This document shows positions 50,574 to 60,160 of a stretch of DNA of 64,000 nt, in pieces. A model generated the notes under the pieces. The model did not search any database. It saw nothing but the letters and a program-made list of their open reading frames with translations, and had not been told where the DNA came from. The stretch lies in contig NZ_JBAJMW010000001.1 in NCBI RefSeq assembly GCF_036881825.1, positions 558,001 through 622,000 of the forward strand, in the 5' to 3' direction. A program made the position numbers and the translations under genes. Positions within the stretch are counted from its first letter, which is position 1; each line of letters begins with the position of its first letter. Source of the stretch: Tersicoccus mangrovi. Its GTDB lineage: Bacteria > Actinomycetota > Actinomycetes > Actinomycetales > Micrococcaceae.

Positions 50574-51148
50574 GTCCTCACCCCCAACGTGGTGCGTAGT
50601 CTGTTCATGCCGTCCCGGATCCTCGTCTTGACCGTGCCGAGCGGCAGGTCCATGATCCGGGCGATCTCCTGTTGTGTGTACCCGCCGTAGTAGGCCAGCT
50701 TGATGACCGTGGCCTGGCCCGAGTTCAGGTCCTCCATCGCGCGGTTGACCCGTTCGGACTCCAGGCGGAGGGTCACCGTGTCCTCGACGTCGTCGTAGGA
50801 CTCCTGGTACTCCTTCATGCCCTGGGCGAGGTCACGCTCCTGGCTGGCCCTGACCGAACGCACGCGGTCGACGGCGCGCCGGTGGGCGAACGTGAGACAC
50901 CACGTGATCACCCTCCCGCGACCGGCCTCGTACGCCCCGGCGTTCTGCCAGATCTGCACGTAGACGTCCTGGAGGACTTCCTCGCTGAGCGCCTGGTTGC
51001 GCAGCACCTTCTGGATGACGGCGAACAGATGGCCCGACGTGGCGTCGTAGAGGGCGCTGAACGCGTCCTGATCGCCGGCCGCCACGCGGATCATCACTGC
51101 TTCCAGGTGCGCGTCGGAAGCCCTCGCGGATTCCGACGGTGTGCTCAT
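50570..51148 (-). CDS. sigK: ECF RNA polymerase sigma factor SigK
   Basis: 192 residues with sigma region 2 (DQDAFSALYDATSGHLFAVIQKVL, EEVLQDVYVQIWQNAGAY, WCLTFAHRRAVDRVRS) and region 4 (QATVIKLAYYGGYTQQEIARI, GTVKTRIRDGMNRLR). Region 2 and the rskA neighbour fit SigK. It directs transcription of a small stress/redox regulon and usually its own operon. ATG 51148. A SigK-type promoter was not recognised upstream by eye. Confidence 0.92.
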   Translation of the reverse strand: MSTPSESARASDAHLEAVMIRVAAGDQDAFSALYDATSGHLFAVIQKVLRNQALSEEVLQDVYVQIWQNAGAYEAGRGRVITWCLTFAHRRAVDRVRSVRASQERDLAQGMKEYQESYDDVEDTVTLRLESERVNRAMEDLNSGQATVIKLAYYGGYTQQEIARIMDLPLGTVKTRIRDGMNRLRTTLGVRT

Positions 51149-51506
51149 GTCCCCAGCATGTCACTTCCCCGCTGGGGGAGGTAACCGCGGCACACCGGCC
51201 GGACATGCGCCTCGTCGGGGCGGCAACCGAGGCCGCCGCCCGTCCGCGGCATGGTGCGTCGGGCGGCCCCACACGCCGCCCGACGCACCGCACTCCCCCC
51301 GGACGGTCCCGCTCGACCCCGGCGGGACGCTGCCGGATCTGCTGCGTGACCATGTCCCCACCTCCACGTCTCGAGCAACAGTCCACACTCCGCCACCCCC
51401 GAAATGCGGGTGCTGGCACGAACTGTTCGGAGCACGTCTCTCCGCCGGATTGGTACCGGAACGGGAGGGGAGGCGTCGGCTGCGCCGGCGAGCGCGGCCG
51501 GGCGGC
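51149..51506. other. intergenic region between sigK start and malQ stop
   Basis: 358 bp. Holds the sigK upstream region and, at 51253-51289, a strong hairpin serving malQ. A smaller inverted repeat, CCCCGCTGGGG, lies around 51168-51178 near the sigK start codon. No gene seen. Confidence 0.5.
51253..51289 (-). terminator. terminator downstream of malQ
   Basis: Perfect 15-bp stem GGTGCGTCGGGCGGC / GCCGCCCGACGCACC with loop cccacac. About 220 bp after the malQ stop; no T-run. Confidence 0.7.
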
Positions 51507-53651
51507 TCAGCGCAACGCGTGGGCGACGGCGGCGAACAGGCTGCGGGCGCGCCGGCTGGCGGCCAGGTCCTCCACCAGCACGGCCTTGCCGTCGGCGTCG
51601 GCCAGCGGCACCCGCCAGTTGGGGTACTCGTCCTTGGTGCCGGGCTGGTTCTGCACCCGCTTCTCGCCCACCGCGTCCACCAGGGAGACGCCGATCATGC
51701 AGGCCGGGGACGCCCCGAGCAGCTCGTGGAGGGCGGCGATGGTGCGCTCCTCGTCCGCGCCCTCGGGCAGCAGCCCCCGCTCCCGCGCCATCGCCAGGAA
51801 CGCGCTCTGCTCCGCCCGGTCCGCCGCGAGCTCCTGCTCCAGCGGCGCGTCGAGCATGCCGAGCCGCTCCCGCAGCCGGATGTGCTCGCCGCTGAGGTAC
51901 CCGGCGGTCGGGGGCAGGTCGTGGGTGTTCACGCTCGCCAGGCACAGCCGGCGGTATCGCTCGACCGGCAGCGGGTCGTGCTTCTCGTCGAACTCGAACC
52001 AGAGGATCGAGGTGCCGAGGATTCCGCGGTCGGCCAGGTACCGTCGCACCCACGGCTCGAACAGCCCGAGGTCCTCGCCGATGACGACCGCGCCGGCCCG
52101 CTGGGCCTCCAGGGCCAGGACGCCGATCATCGCCTCGTGGTCGTAGCCGACGTACGTGCCGTCCGCGGCGATCGTGCCCTCGGGCACCCACCACAGCCGG
52201 AACAGGCCGAGGATGTGGTCCACGCGGATGCCGCCGGCGTGCCGGAGGATGGTGCGCAGCATGTCGCGGAACGGGACGTAGCCGGCCTCGGCGAGCCGCT
52301 CCGGGTGCCACGGCGGCTGGTTCCAGTTCTGCCCGAGGGCGCTGTACATGTCCGCGGGTGCGCCCACGGTCACGCCCCGGGCGAGCACGTGGCGCAGGGT
52401 CCACGCGTCGGAGCCCTGCTGGTGGACGCCGACGGCGAGGTCGTGCAGGATGCCGACGCCCATGCCGGCGCCCTCGGCGACGCGCTGGGCAGCGGCGAGC
52501 TGCTCGTCGCACACGAACTGCAGCCAGCAGAAGAAGTCGATGCGCCCGGCCAGCTGGGACCGCAGGCGCCCGATCTCGGCGTCGGAGAGTTCGGGGTTGA
52601 CCCACGCGCCGTCGTCGGGGTCGTGCCGCTCCCGGAGGGCGCACCAGAGGGCGAAGTCCCGCAGGCCGGCGCCCTCACGCTGCACGAACGCGGTGTAGGC
52701 GTCCTGCCGCCAGGGGCTGCGTTCGACGGCGTGCACGAGGGCCAGCGCCTCGAGCTTGGCCGCGTAGACGGGGTTGCGGTCGATCGCGTCGACGCTCGTG
52801 TTGTCCGCCGAGCACCGGGCCGCCAGCGCGGCCACGCGGGCGCGCTCCGCCTCCGGCAGGTAGCCGTACTCGCGGATGTCCTCGACGCGGATGTAGAGCG
52901 GGTGGAAGAAGCGGCGGCTCGTGGGCAGGTACGGGGACGGCTCGACGGGCGGGGCCGGCTCGGCGGCGTGCAGCGGGTTGATCAGCAGCCAGCCGGCGCC
53001 TTCGCGGCCGCTGATCGCGGCCAGGTCGGCGAGGTCGGCGAGGTCGCCCACGCCCCAGGAGCGGCGGGATCGCACCGAGTACAACTGCGTCATCAGGCCC
53101 CACTGGCGGGTGGTGCCGACGGTGTCCGCGGTCGCGAGGCGGCGGGGTGTGACGATGAGACGGCAGCTGGCCAGGCGGCTGCCGGACTTCGCACCGACGG
53201 TGTGCCAGCCCAGCGGCAGGCCGGCGGGCACCGCGAAGGTGGCACGGCCGGTCAGGGTCCCGTCCACGTCGCGGGGATCGGTCCACACGTCGCGCTGCTC
53301 GACGGGCAGGTTGCGGCCGTCCTCGGTCTCGACCCACACGAGCACGTCGTCCCCGTGCGGCACGTGCACCCCGAAGGTCCGCTCCTCGCCCTCGGTGACG
53401 ACGAGCACGGGCGGCAGGAGGCGGCGCCACGGGGAGAGTTCGTGCTCGCGGAGAGCGGCGTCGACGTCGGCGTCCCTGGTCACGCTGACCCCGAGCGCGG
53501 CGAGGACGGCGATCAGCGTGGTCGCCGGGATGTCGCGGGTGACGCCGTCGAAACCGGTGACCGTCGTGTCCACGCGCCAGGCACGGGCGAGGGCCCGGAG
53601 GCGGTCGAGGGACAGCGTGGCGGTCGCGGGATGCTCGGAAGTGTCGGTCAT
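51507..53651 (-). CDS. malQ: 4-alpha-glucanotransferase (amylomaltase)
   Basis: 714 residues, GH77 family; transfers maltodextrin units in maltose and glycogen metabolism. GH77 motifs: WGVGDLADLADLAAISGREGA, PYLPTSRRFFHPLYI, FFCWLQFVCDEQL, GILHDLAVGVHQQGSDAW (nucleophile Asp region), GIRVDHILGLFRLWWVPEG, VIGEDLGLFEPW (acid/base Glu) and SVNTHDLPPTAGYL. It has the longer actinobacterial N-terminal domain of about 180 residues. ATG 53651; the frame stays open to 53756. Confidence 0.95.
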   Translation of the reverse strand: MTDTSEHPATATLSLDRLRALARAWRVDTTVTGFDGVTRDIPATTLIAVLAALGVSVTRDADVDAALREHELSPWRRLLPPVLVVTEGEERTFGVHVPHGDDVLVWVETEDGRNLPVEQRDVWTDPRDVDGTLTGRATFAVPAGLPLGWHTVGAKSGSRLASCRLIVTPRRLATADTVGTTRQWGLMTQLYSVRSRRSWGVGDLADLADLAAISGREGAGWLLINPLHAAEPAPPVEPSPYLPTSRRFFHPLYIRVEDIREYGYLPEAERARVAALAARCSADNTSVDAIDRNPVYAAKLEALALVHAVERSPWRQDAYTAFVQREGAGLRDFALWCALRERHDPDDGAWVNPELSDAEIGRLRSQLAGRIDFFCWLQFVCDEQLAAAQRVAEGAGMGVGILHDLAVGVHQQGSDAWTLRHVLARGVTVGAPADMYSALGQNWNQPPWHPERLAEAGYVPFRDMLRTILRHAGGIRVDHILGLFRLWWVPEGTIAADGTYVGYDHEAMIGVLALEAQRAGAVVIGEDLGLFEPWVRRYLADRGILGTSILWFEFDEKHDPLPVERYRRLCLASVNTHDLPPTAGYLSGEHIRLRERLGMLDAPLEQELAADRAEQSAFLAMARERGLLPEGADEERTIAALHELLGASPACMIGVSLVDAVGEKRVQNQPGTKDEYPNWRVPLADADGKAVLVEDLAASRRARSLFAAVAHALR

Positions 53652-53762
53652 GATCCTGCCCTGTCGACGTGCGGTGTGCTGGCCCGAGACGTCGACGCTG
53701 ACGATGCGGCGGGGTGGCCGCTGCCGGCGCGGGACGGCCCGGTGGCCCTCGTTCACCCTATG

Positions 53763-54734
53763 TCAGGGCGCGGTCCCGGGACGCTCCGCTCCCGATGCCG
53801 TGCTGCCACCCCGCAGCCGGGCCAGGCGGCGTCGTGCGCTGGTCTCCGTCGGGCCGCGGCGTCCGAGCGCGAGCCGGACCCCGGCCAGGACGAGTCGGGT
53901 CGCGAGGACGGCGGGCAGCCGGAAGGGACCGATCCTGCGACGTTCGAGGCCGAGCAGGGCCCGGTAGGGCTCCCGCAGGCTGGCGACGGCGCCGTCGAAC
54001 AGCAGCCGGTAGCCCGGCTGCAGCAGCGGGCTCAGTCCCGGCGCGCGGAGGAAGCGCATCACCTCGTCCAGCCGTGCGCTGTGGGCGAGCCGGCCGCCGG
54101 TCAGGTAGGCGTCGAGCTGGCTCCGCAACTCCGCCGCGGTGCGCGGCGGGTCGGGCACACCCATCAGCTCGCCCGCGACCGCCCACTCGGCGACGTAGGC
54201 ATCGGGGCCGCCCGGGATGGACCCGCGGCCGCCCCAGTAGGAACCCCAGATCAGGTGCGCGGCGAGGAACGAGTCGGTGAAGGCCAGGTGCACCCAGCGC
54301 AGCAGGTCGGGGTCGTTGGCCGCGTAGGCCCGCTCGATCCCGGCGGCGTCGCGATAGGTCCCGGTGACGGCCCGGTGCAGGCGCAGGACGTGCTCGGACG
54401 CCGTCCGGGCCGTCGTCGTGTCCCCGTAAGTCACCGTGAAGATCCAGCGGATGGTGCCCGCCAGCCGCCCGAGAGGATCCTCCCGGAACCGCGAGTGGTC
54501 GTGGACGCCGGCGAGGGCGGCCGGATGCAGGGCCTGCATCATCAGGGCGCGCACGCCGGCGACGATGGGCGCCATCGACCCGTGGACCGCCCAGGCCGCC
54601 GAGCCCGGGCCGAGGAAGCCGGCGTCGTCGCCGTCGGCGAGCGCGGCGGACCACTCCGGCTCCCGTCCGGGGGAGCCGGTGAACGTCAGCTGCAGTTCGC
54701 GGCGGAACACGCCGCGCAGGTCGAGGCGCACCAC
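53763..54734 (-). CDS. MpaB/DUF2236-type oxygenase family protein
   Basis: 323 residues. AVHGSMAPIVAGVRALMMQALHP, GVHDHSRFREDPLGRL, IRWIFTVTYGDTTTA and LRWVHLAFTDSFL are the oxygenase MpaB (latex-clearing protein) signature, with the His residues that coordinate heme in characterised members. Function not assignable. GTG 54734 (or 54731) begins one base after the E2 stop, so it is co-transcribed with the 2-oxoacid dehydrogenase genes. Confidence 0.85.
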   Translation of the reverse strand: MVRLDLRGVFRRELQLTFTGSPGREPEWSAALADGDDAGFLGPGSAAWAVHGSMAPIVAGVRALMMQALHPAALAGVHDHSRFREDPLGRLAGTIRWIFTVTYGDTTTARTASEHVLRLHRAVTGTYRDAAGIERAYAANDPDLLRWVHLAFTDSFLAAHLIWGSYWGGRGSIPGGPDAYVAEWAVAGELMGVPDPPRTAAELRSQLDAYLTGGRLAHSARLDEVMRFLRAPGLSPLLQPGYRLLFDGAVASLREPYRALLGLERRRIGPFRLPAVLATRLVLAGVRLALGRRGPTETSARRRLARLRGGSTASGAERPGTAP

Positions 54735-54735
54735 G

Positions 54736-56259
54736 TCACTCCAGCAGCAGGGCCGGTTCTTCCATGATGGCGGCGACGTCGGCCATGAAGCGGGCCGAGA
54801 GGTCGCCGTCGACCACACGGTGGTCGAAGGAGCCACCCAGGGTCGTGATCCAGCGCGGGATGACCTCGCCCGAGACCACCCACGGCTTCTGCCGGATGGT
54901 ACCGAACGCGACGATCGCCACCTCGCCGGGATTGATGATCGGGGTGCCGATGTCGATGCCGAGAGCGCCGATGTTGGTGATGCTCAGGGTGCCGCCCTGC
55001 ATCTGTGCGGGCTTGGTCTTCCCCGCCCGGGCGGTCGTGGCCAGGTCGCCGAGGGCGATGGCCAGTTCCTTCAGGGTCAGGTCCTGCGCGTTCTTGATGT
55101 TCGGCACCATGAGCCCGCGCGGGGTCGCCGCGGCGATGCCGAGGTTCATGTAGTGCTTGATGTGGATCTCGTCGCCGTTCTCGCCGGGCACCCAGCTGGC
55201 GTTGACCTGCGGGTTGCGTGCCGCGGCCCAGATGACGGCCTTGGCCAGGATCAGCAGCGGGGACACCTTGATGCCCTCGAAGTCGCGGGACGCCTTGAGC
55301 CGCTTGACGAACTCCATGGTCCGGCTCGCGTCCACGTCCACGAAGATCGACACGTGCGGGGCCGAGAACGCGGACTGCACCATGGCCTGTGCGGTCGCCT
55401 TGCGGACGCCGCGGACCGTCACCTTCTCGATCCGTCCGTGGTCGGCCTTCGCGTCCCAGAACTGCGGGGCGTTCGCCTGGTTGCGGGCCACCTGCTCCGC
55501 GTAGGAGAGCAGGTCGTCGCGGGTGACCTCGCCGCCCGCGCCCGAAGCGGTGACGTCGGCCAGGTCGATGCCGAGGTCCTTCGCGGCCTTGCGGACGGGC
55601 GGCTTGGCGAGCACCCGCTGGACGAGGCGTTCGATGGGGTTGCCGGCCGGGCGCGACGGCGCGGGAGCCGGAACGGTGCGGCTCGGCTGGGGGCTGGTCG
55701 GCGACGGGCTCGGCGGCGTCGGGCTCGTCTGCGGCCGCGGGCTCGGCTCGGGAGCCGGCACCGTCGCGTCGGTGGACGCGGACGCCGACGCGGACGCGGT
55801 GGCCCTCGGCTCCTGCGCGGCCGGGCGGCCTTGCCCGGATCCGACCGACGTCGGCTGCGGGCGGGCGGCGGTGTGCCGGGCCCGGCGCTTGACGGCGTCG
55901 GCGCGGGGCCCGGACCCGACGAGCGGCCCGGGTGCGGCCTGTGGCCCCACGTCGGGCGGGGTCGGGTCCTCGTGTTCGACGGCCGGCGGCGCCGCGGCGG
56001 GCGCGGGCGCACCGGACTCCCCGGCCTCGAGGACCGTGATGATCGGGGTGCCGACCTCGACCGTCACCCCCTCCGCGACGAGCAGTTCACCGACCGTGCC
56101 GGCCCACGGGCTGGGCAGCTCGACGAGTGATTTGGCCGTCTCGATCTCGACGAGCACGTCGTTGATCGCCACGGTGTCGCCGGGCGAGACCTTCCAGGAG
56201 ACGATCTCCGCCTCGGTCAGTCCCTCGCCGGCGTCGGGCAGGTTGAACGTCTGAGCCAT
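54736..56259 (-). CDS. dihydrolipoamide acyltransferase (E2) of a 2-oxoacid dehydrogenase complex
   Basis: 507 residues. One lipoyl domain (1-80) with the lipoylated Lys43 in VEIETAKSLVELPSPWAG; a Pro/Ala/Ser/Thr linker of about 120 residues; a peripheral subunit-binding domain (~215-250, VRKAAKDLGIDLADVTASG); and an acyltransferase domain ending with SFDHRVVDGDLSARFM (catalytic His/Asp). It transfers the acyl group to CoA. E1 beta lies just upstream; no E3 gene is in the window. Acyl specificity is most likely branched-chain. Confidence 0.93.
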   Translation of the reverse strand: MAQTFNLPDAGEGLTEAEIVSWKVSPGDTVAINDVLVEIETAKSLVELPSPWAGTVGELLVAEGVTVEVGTPIITVLEAGESGAPAPAAAPPAVEHEDPTPPDVGPQAAPGPLVGSGPRADAVKRRARHTAARPQPTSVGSGQGRPAAQEPRATASASASASTDATVPAPEPSPRPQTSPTPPSPSPTSPQPSRTVPAPAPSRPAGNPIERLVQRVLAKPPVRKAAKDLGIDLADVTASGAGGEVTRDDLLSYAEQVARNQANAPQFWDAKADHGRIEKVTVRGVRKATAQAMVQSAFSAPHVSIFVDVDASRTMEFVKRLKASRDFEGIKVSPLLILAKAVIWAAARNPQVNASWVPGENGDEIHIKHYMNLGIAAATPRGLMVPNIKNAQDLTLKELAIALGDLATTARAGKTKPAQMQGGTLSITNIGALGIDIGTPIINPGEVAIVAFGTIRQKPWVVSGEVIPRWITTLGGSFDHRVVDGDLSARFMADVAAIMEEPALLLE

Positions 56260-56270
56260 GTCCGTTCCCC

Positions 56271-57305
56271 TCAGTAGGCCAGCGCGCGGTCGACCGCGTC
56301 GAGGATGCGGTCGATGTCGGGCAGGTAGTGCTCCTCGACCTTGGCCGGCGGATAGGGCAGGTGGAACCCGCCCACCCGCAGCACGGGCGCCTCGAGGCTG
56401 TAGAAGCAGCGCTCGGTGAGCCGCGCGGCGATCTCCCCGCCGATGCCGCCGAACGTCGGCGCCTCGTGGGCGACGACGAGCCGGCCGGTGCGCCGCACCG
56501 AGTTCTCGATCGTGTCGGCGTCCAGCGGCGAGATGCTGCGCAGGTCGATCACCTCGATCGCGTGGCCGTCCTCCGCGGCGGCGTCGGCGGCCGCGAGCGC
56601 GACCGGGACGAGCGGGCCGTAGGCCACGACGGTGACGTCGTCACCCTCGCGGACGATCTGCGCGCGGTACGGGTCCGCTGTCGGGCGGTGGGTGTCGACC
56701 TCGCCCTTGAGCCAGTAGCGCCGCTTCGGCTCGAGGAAGATCACCGGGTCCTGCCCCTGCACGGCCTGCTGGATCATCCAGTACGCGTCGTGCGGGGTGG
56801 ACGGGGTGATGACCCGCAGGCCCGGGGTGTGCGCGAAGTAGGCCTCGGGCGACTCGGAGTGGTGCTCGATGGACCCGATGCCGCCGCCGTAGGGGATCCG
56901 GATCACGACGGGCGCGCTGAGGTTGCCCTCGGTGCGGGTGCGCAGCTTGGACAGCTGCGTCGTGATCTGGTTGAACGCGGGGAAGACGAAGCCGTCGAAC
57001 TGGATCTCGCACACGGGCCGGTAGCCGCGCATCGCCAGGCCGATCGCGGTGCCGACGATGCCGGCCTCGCCGAGCGGGGTGTCGACGACGCGGTGGTCGC
57101 CGAAGTCCTTCTTCAGTCCCTCGGTGATGCGGTAGACACCGCCGAGGTCGCCGATGTCCTCCCCCATGAGCAGGACCTTGTCGTCGTGCTCCATCGCGGC
57201 GCGCATGCCCGCGTTGAGGGCCTTGGCCATGGTCAGCGTGGTGGTGCCCGTCGCGGTGTCGCGGCCGCTCGCGGCCGGCGCGGGGCTGGTGTGGGTCGTG
57301 GTCAC
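56271..57305 (-). CDS. 2-oxoacid dehydrogenase E1 component, beta subunit
   Basis: 344 residues. LLMGEDIGDLGGVYRITEGL, DTPLGEAGIVGTAIGLAMRGYRPVCEIQFDGF, PYGGGIGSIEHHSES and YWMIQQAVQGQDPVIFLEPKR are E1 beta motifs; forms the thiamine-diphosphate heterotetramer with E1 alpha. ATG 57305, 14 bp after the alpha stop; 11 bp to the E2 start. Branched-chain type by similarity of the motifs. Confidence 0.94.
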   Translation of the reverse strand: MTTTHTSPAPAASGRDTATGTTTLTMAKALNAGMRAAMEHDDKVLLMGEDIGDLGGVYRITEGLKKDFGDHRVVDTPLGEAGIVGTAIGLAMRGYRPVCEIQFDGFVFPAFNQITTQLSKLRTRTEGNLSAPVVIRIPYGGGIGSIEHHSESPEAYFAHTPGLRVITPSTPHDAYWMIQQAVQGQDPVIFLEPKRRYWLKGEVDTHRPTADPYRAQIVREGDDVTVVAYGPLVPVALAAADAAAEDGHAIEVIDLRSISPLDADTIENSVRRTGRLVVAHEAPTFGGIGGEIAARLTERCFYSLEAPVLRVGGFHLPYPPAKVEEHYLPDIDRILDAVDRALAY

Positions 57306-57319
57306 GTGGTCGATCCCCT

Positions 57320-58540
57320 TCAGTGGGTGCCGTCGCCGGCGTCGTCGAAGGACGCTTCGTACTGCTCGTGCCAGCGGCGTTCCTCGTCGACGAGGGGGTG
57401 CGGCTGGCCGTAGACGTTGGCGAACGAGGTGTCGAGGCCGGACAGGGACAGGGCGAGGGTCGCCTCGCGCACGTGCGCGGCGACGGCGTCACCCTCGGCA
57501 GCGACGTCGGCGAAGAACGCATCGTCGGCGATGCCCTCGGCGCGCAGCCAGGCCTCGAACCGGGTCAGCGGGTCCTTCCCGGCCCACTCCGCCTCCTCCG
57601 AGGCGGCGCGGTACTTCGTCGGGTCGTCGGCGGTGGTGTGGGCGCCGAGCCGGTAGGTGAACGCCTCGATCAGGGCCGGGCCGGAGCCGGCGTGCGCCCG
57701 CTCGAGGGCCCAGCGGGTCACGGCGTGCACGGCGAGGATGTCGTTGCCGTCCACGCGGATGCCGGGGAAGCCGTACCCGGCGGCCCGTCGGGACAGCGGA
57801 ACACGGGACTGCACGGCCGACGGGACGGAGATCGCCCACTGGTTGTTCTGGCAGAAGAAGACGATCGGGGCGGTGAACGAGGAGGCGAAGACCATGCCCT
57901 CGTGCACCTCGCCCTCGGTGCTCGCACCGTCGCCGAAGTAGCCGAGCACCGCCTCGTTGCGGGCGGGGTCCTCGTTGCCCACGGCGCCGTCTCGAGCGAT
58001 GCCCATCGCGTAGCCCACCGCGTGCGGGACCTGGGCGGCCAGGACGAGCGTGTAGACGTGGAAGTTGTGCTCGCGGGGGTCCCAGCCGCTGTTGGAGACC
58101 CCGCGGAACAGCTTCATGATGTCGGCGAAATCGACGCCGCGGGTGCGGGCGACGGCGTGCTCGCGGTAGGTGGGCACGATGTAGTCCTGCGGGGCGGCGG
58201 CGCGTCCGGAACCGACCTGGGCGGCCTCCTGACCGCGGGACGGCACCCACAGGGCGAGCTGGCCCTGCCGCTGCAGCGCGGTGCCCTCGTCGTCGAAGCG
58301 CCGGGTGACGGCCATGTCCCGGTAGAAGGTCCGCAGCTCGTCGGCGGTGATGTCGGCGAGGTAGGCGTCGAAGAACGGGTGCGGGTGCCGGTGGCCCTGC
58401 TCGTCGAGCAGCTGGACCATCTCGTCCGCGCTCGGCAGCTCGGGCAGATCGACGGTCGCGTCGTCGGCGGGCAGGCCCGCGTCCTGTCCGGGTGCTTCCG
58501 GTCTCGGCTCGGGGATGCCCGTGGTGGCGCGGGAAGACAT
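57320..58540 (-). CDS. 2-oxoacid dehydrogenase E1 component, alpha subunit
   Basis: 406 residues. Thiamine diphosphate binding by GDGASTEGEVHEGMVFASSF followed by FCQNNQWAISVP; IRVDGNDILAVHAVTRWAL; LIEAFTYRLGAHTTADDPTKYR contains the phosphorylation-loop region. First gene of the E1 alpha - E1 beta - E2 - MpaB operon. The ATG at 58540 (MSSRATTG) is chosen; the longer ORF to 58669 adds an Arg-rich leader. Branched-chain keto acid type is favoured over pyruvate by motif similarity. Confidence 0.94.
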   Translation of the reverse strand: MSSRATTGIPEPRPEAPGQDAGLPADDATVDLPELPSADEMVQLLDEQGHRHPHPFFDAYLADITADELRTFYRDMAVTRRFDDEGTALQRQGQLALWVPSRGQEAAQVGSGRAAAPQDYIVPTYREHAVARTRGVDFADIMKLFRGVSNSGWDPREHNFHVYTLVLAAQVPHAVGYAMGIARDGAVGNEDPARNEAVLGYFGDGASTEGEVHEGMVFASSFTAPIVFFCQNNQWAISVPSAVQSRVPLSRRAAGYGFPGIRVDGNDILAVHAVTRWALERAHAGSGPALIEAFTYRLGAHTTADDPTKYRAASEEAEWAGKDPLTRFEAWLRAEGIADDAFFADVAAEGDAVAAHVREATLALSLSGLDTSFANVYGQPHPLVDEERRWHEQYEASFDDAGDGTH

Positions 58541-58861
58541 CGATCCGGCTCCTGTCCGGGCGGGGTGGCCCTGGAAAGCGAAGGACGGGTCGTCAGCGCG
58601 CGGACGGGGGACGGCCCGTGTATTCCGCATGGCGCATATGACCTGCAGTGACGGCCTTAGCCTAGCCATCGGCGTCGGCGGCCACTATTCGCGGGATGCG
58701 GACGCCGTGAACCGCTGGCGCGTTCGTGGCGTGAGTTCGCCGATTCGTCCCGACCTGAGAGCGCGAGACTCGGTCAGGTCGGCAGGCACCGGCGATGTCA
58801 CGGCCCACCGGACGACCCGCGGTGCCGGGTTCGGCGCGCGTGGCGCTGCGCAGCAGCCGGC
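58541..58861. other. intergenic region upstream of the 2-oxoacid dehydrogenase operon
   Basis: 321 bp between the E1 alpha start and the hisC stop, both genes on the minus strand. It should hold the operon promoter; the stretch ggccttagcctagccatcgg near 58653 and cactattcgcgggatgcgg near 58683 are slightly less GC-rich than the rest. No gene, riboswitch or clear operator recognised. Confidence 0.45.
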
Positions 58862-59992
58862 TCAGGCGCCGAACTCGCGGCAGAGGTCGATGAACCGGGT
58901 GTTGGCGTCGACCTCCCCGATGCTCACGCGCACGCCCTCGTCGCCGAAGCGGCGCACGGCGAGGGCCTTGCGCTCGGCCGCCTCGGCGAACGCGCCGCAG
59001 CGATCCCCGAGCCGCAACCACACGAAGTTGCCCTGGGCCTGCGGCAGGTCCCAGCCCTGCTCGGTCAGGGCGGCGACGACGCGTTCCCGCTCGGCGACCA
59101 GGCCGTCGACCCGCGCGAGCACCTCGTCGAGGTGGTCGAGGGAGACGATCGCGGCCTGCTCGGCGACGGACGAGACCGCGAACGGCACGGCGCTGACCCG
59201 CAGGTTCTCGGTGATGCCCGGCTGGGCCACGGTGTAGCCGACGCGCAGGCCGGCCAGGCCGTGCGCCTTGGAGAAGGTGCGCAGCAGCACGAGGTTCGGG
59301 TGCTCCCGGTAGAGGGCGACGCCGTCGACGGCCTCCGGGTCGCGGACGAACTCGAGGTACGCCTCGTCGAGCACGACGACGACGTGACGCGGGACCCGGC
59401 CGAGGAAGGAGACCACCTCGTCGTGGGTGAGGATCGGGCCCGTCGGGTTGTTCGGGGTGCAGAGCAGGATCACCCGCGTGTTCTCGGTGACGGCGGCCGC
59501 CATCGCGTCCAGGTCGTGCCGCCCGTCGGGCAGCAGCGGGACCTGCACGCTGGACGCGCCGGAGAGGCCGACCGAGATGGGGTACGCCTCGAAGGAGCGC
59601 CACGCGTAGACCACCTCGTCCGGGGCGCCGAAGTCGTTCTGGCCCGCGTAGGTGGCGAGCACCTGGTTGAGGGCGCCGAGGCTGCCGCCGCCCGTGACGA
59701 TGTCGTCGGCCGGGACGCCCAGGTGGGTGGCGAGCCGCTCGCGCAGCCGCGTGCTGACGGCATCGGGATACCGGTTGATCGACGTGAGGTCGCGGATGGC
59801 GTCGAGCACGGCCGGGATCGGCGGCAGCGGGTTCTCGTTGGAGGAGAGCTTGAAGCTCTCGAGGCCCTCGACGACGGTGGCGGGGCGGCCCGCCGCGTAG
59901 CGGGGCAGCGCGTCGAGCACCGCGCGGGGGCGGACACCGGGCGACGGCGTGGGCGCGTCGGCGGAGGCGGGGGTCGGGTCGGTCGACGTCAT
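58862..59992 (-). CDS. hisC: histidinol-phosphate aminotransferase
   Basis: 376 residues, PLP-dependent class II aminotransferase, histidine biosynthesis step 7 (also able to act on aromatic amino acids in some actinobacteria, where it is called PatA or HisC2). KLSSNENPLPPIPAV, YAGQNDFGAPDEVVYAWRSFEAYP, ILLCTPNNPTGP, VVLDEAYLEF and the PLP Lys in RTFSKAHGLAGLRVGY. ATG 59992. No other his gene is adjacent, which fits a second, aromatic-type copy; this is inference. Confidence 0.92.
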   Translation of the reverse strand: MTSTDPTPASADAPTPSPGVRPRAVLDALPRYAAGRPATVVEGLESFKLSSNENPLPPIPAVLDAIRDLTSINRYPDAVSTRLRERLATHLGVPADDIVTGGGSLGALNQVLATYAGQNDFGAPDEVVYAWRSFEAYPISVGLSGASSVQVPLLPDGRHDLDAMAAAVTENTRVILLCTPNNPTGPILTHDEVVSFLGRVPRHVVVVLDEAYLEFVRDPEAVDGVALYREHPNLVLLRTFSKAHGLAGLRVGYTVAQPGITENLRVSAVPFAVSSVAEQAAIVSLDHLDEVLARVDGLVAERERVVAALTEQGWDLPQAQGNFVWLRLGDRCGAFAEAAERKALAVRRFGDEGVRVSIGEVDANTRFIDLCREFGA

Positions 59993-60160
59993 GGGCAACA
60001 CCCTAGTCACCGGTGCGGCGCCGGATGGCCGCCGAGCGGCGTCCGCTCCCGGCCGCTGAGGGGGCGGTGGCCGGCCCTCCGCGCTCCCCGGCCCGAGCCG
60101 GTGTCCGCGGCCCCCGGAGCGCGGGCCGACCCCTGCGCACCCGGTACGACCCATGGCACG

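Noticed and set aside
51149..51300. SigK self-regulated promoter
   Set aside because: No convincing ECF -35/-10 pair could be placed upstream of the sigK start codon.
51141..54767. 1208-residue plus-strand ORF across sigK upstream, malQ and MpaB
   Set aside because: It spans three real minus-strand genes and their intergenic spacers; composition is shadow-like.
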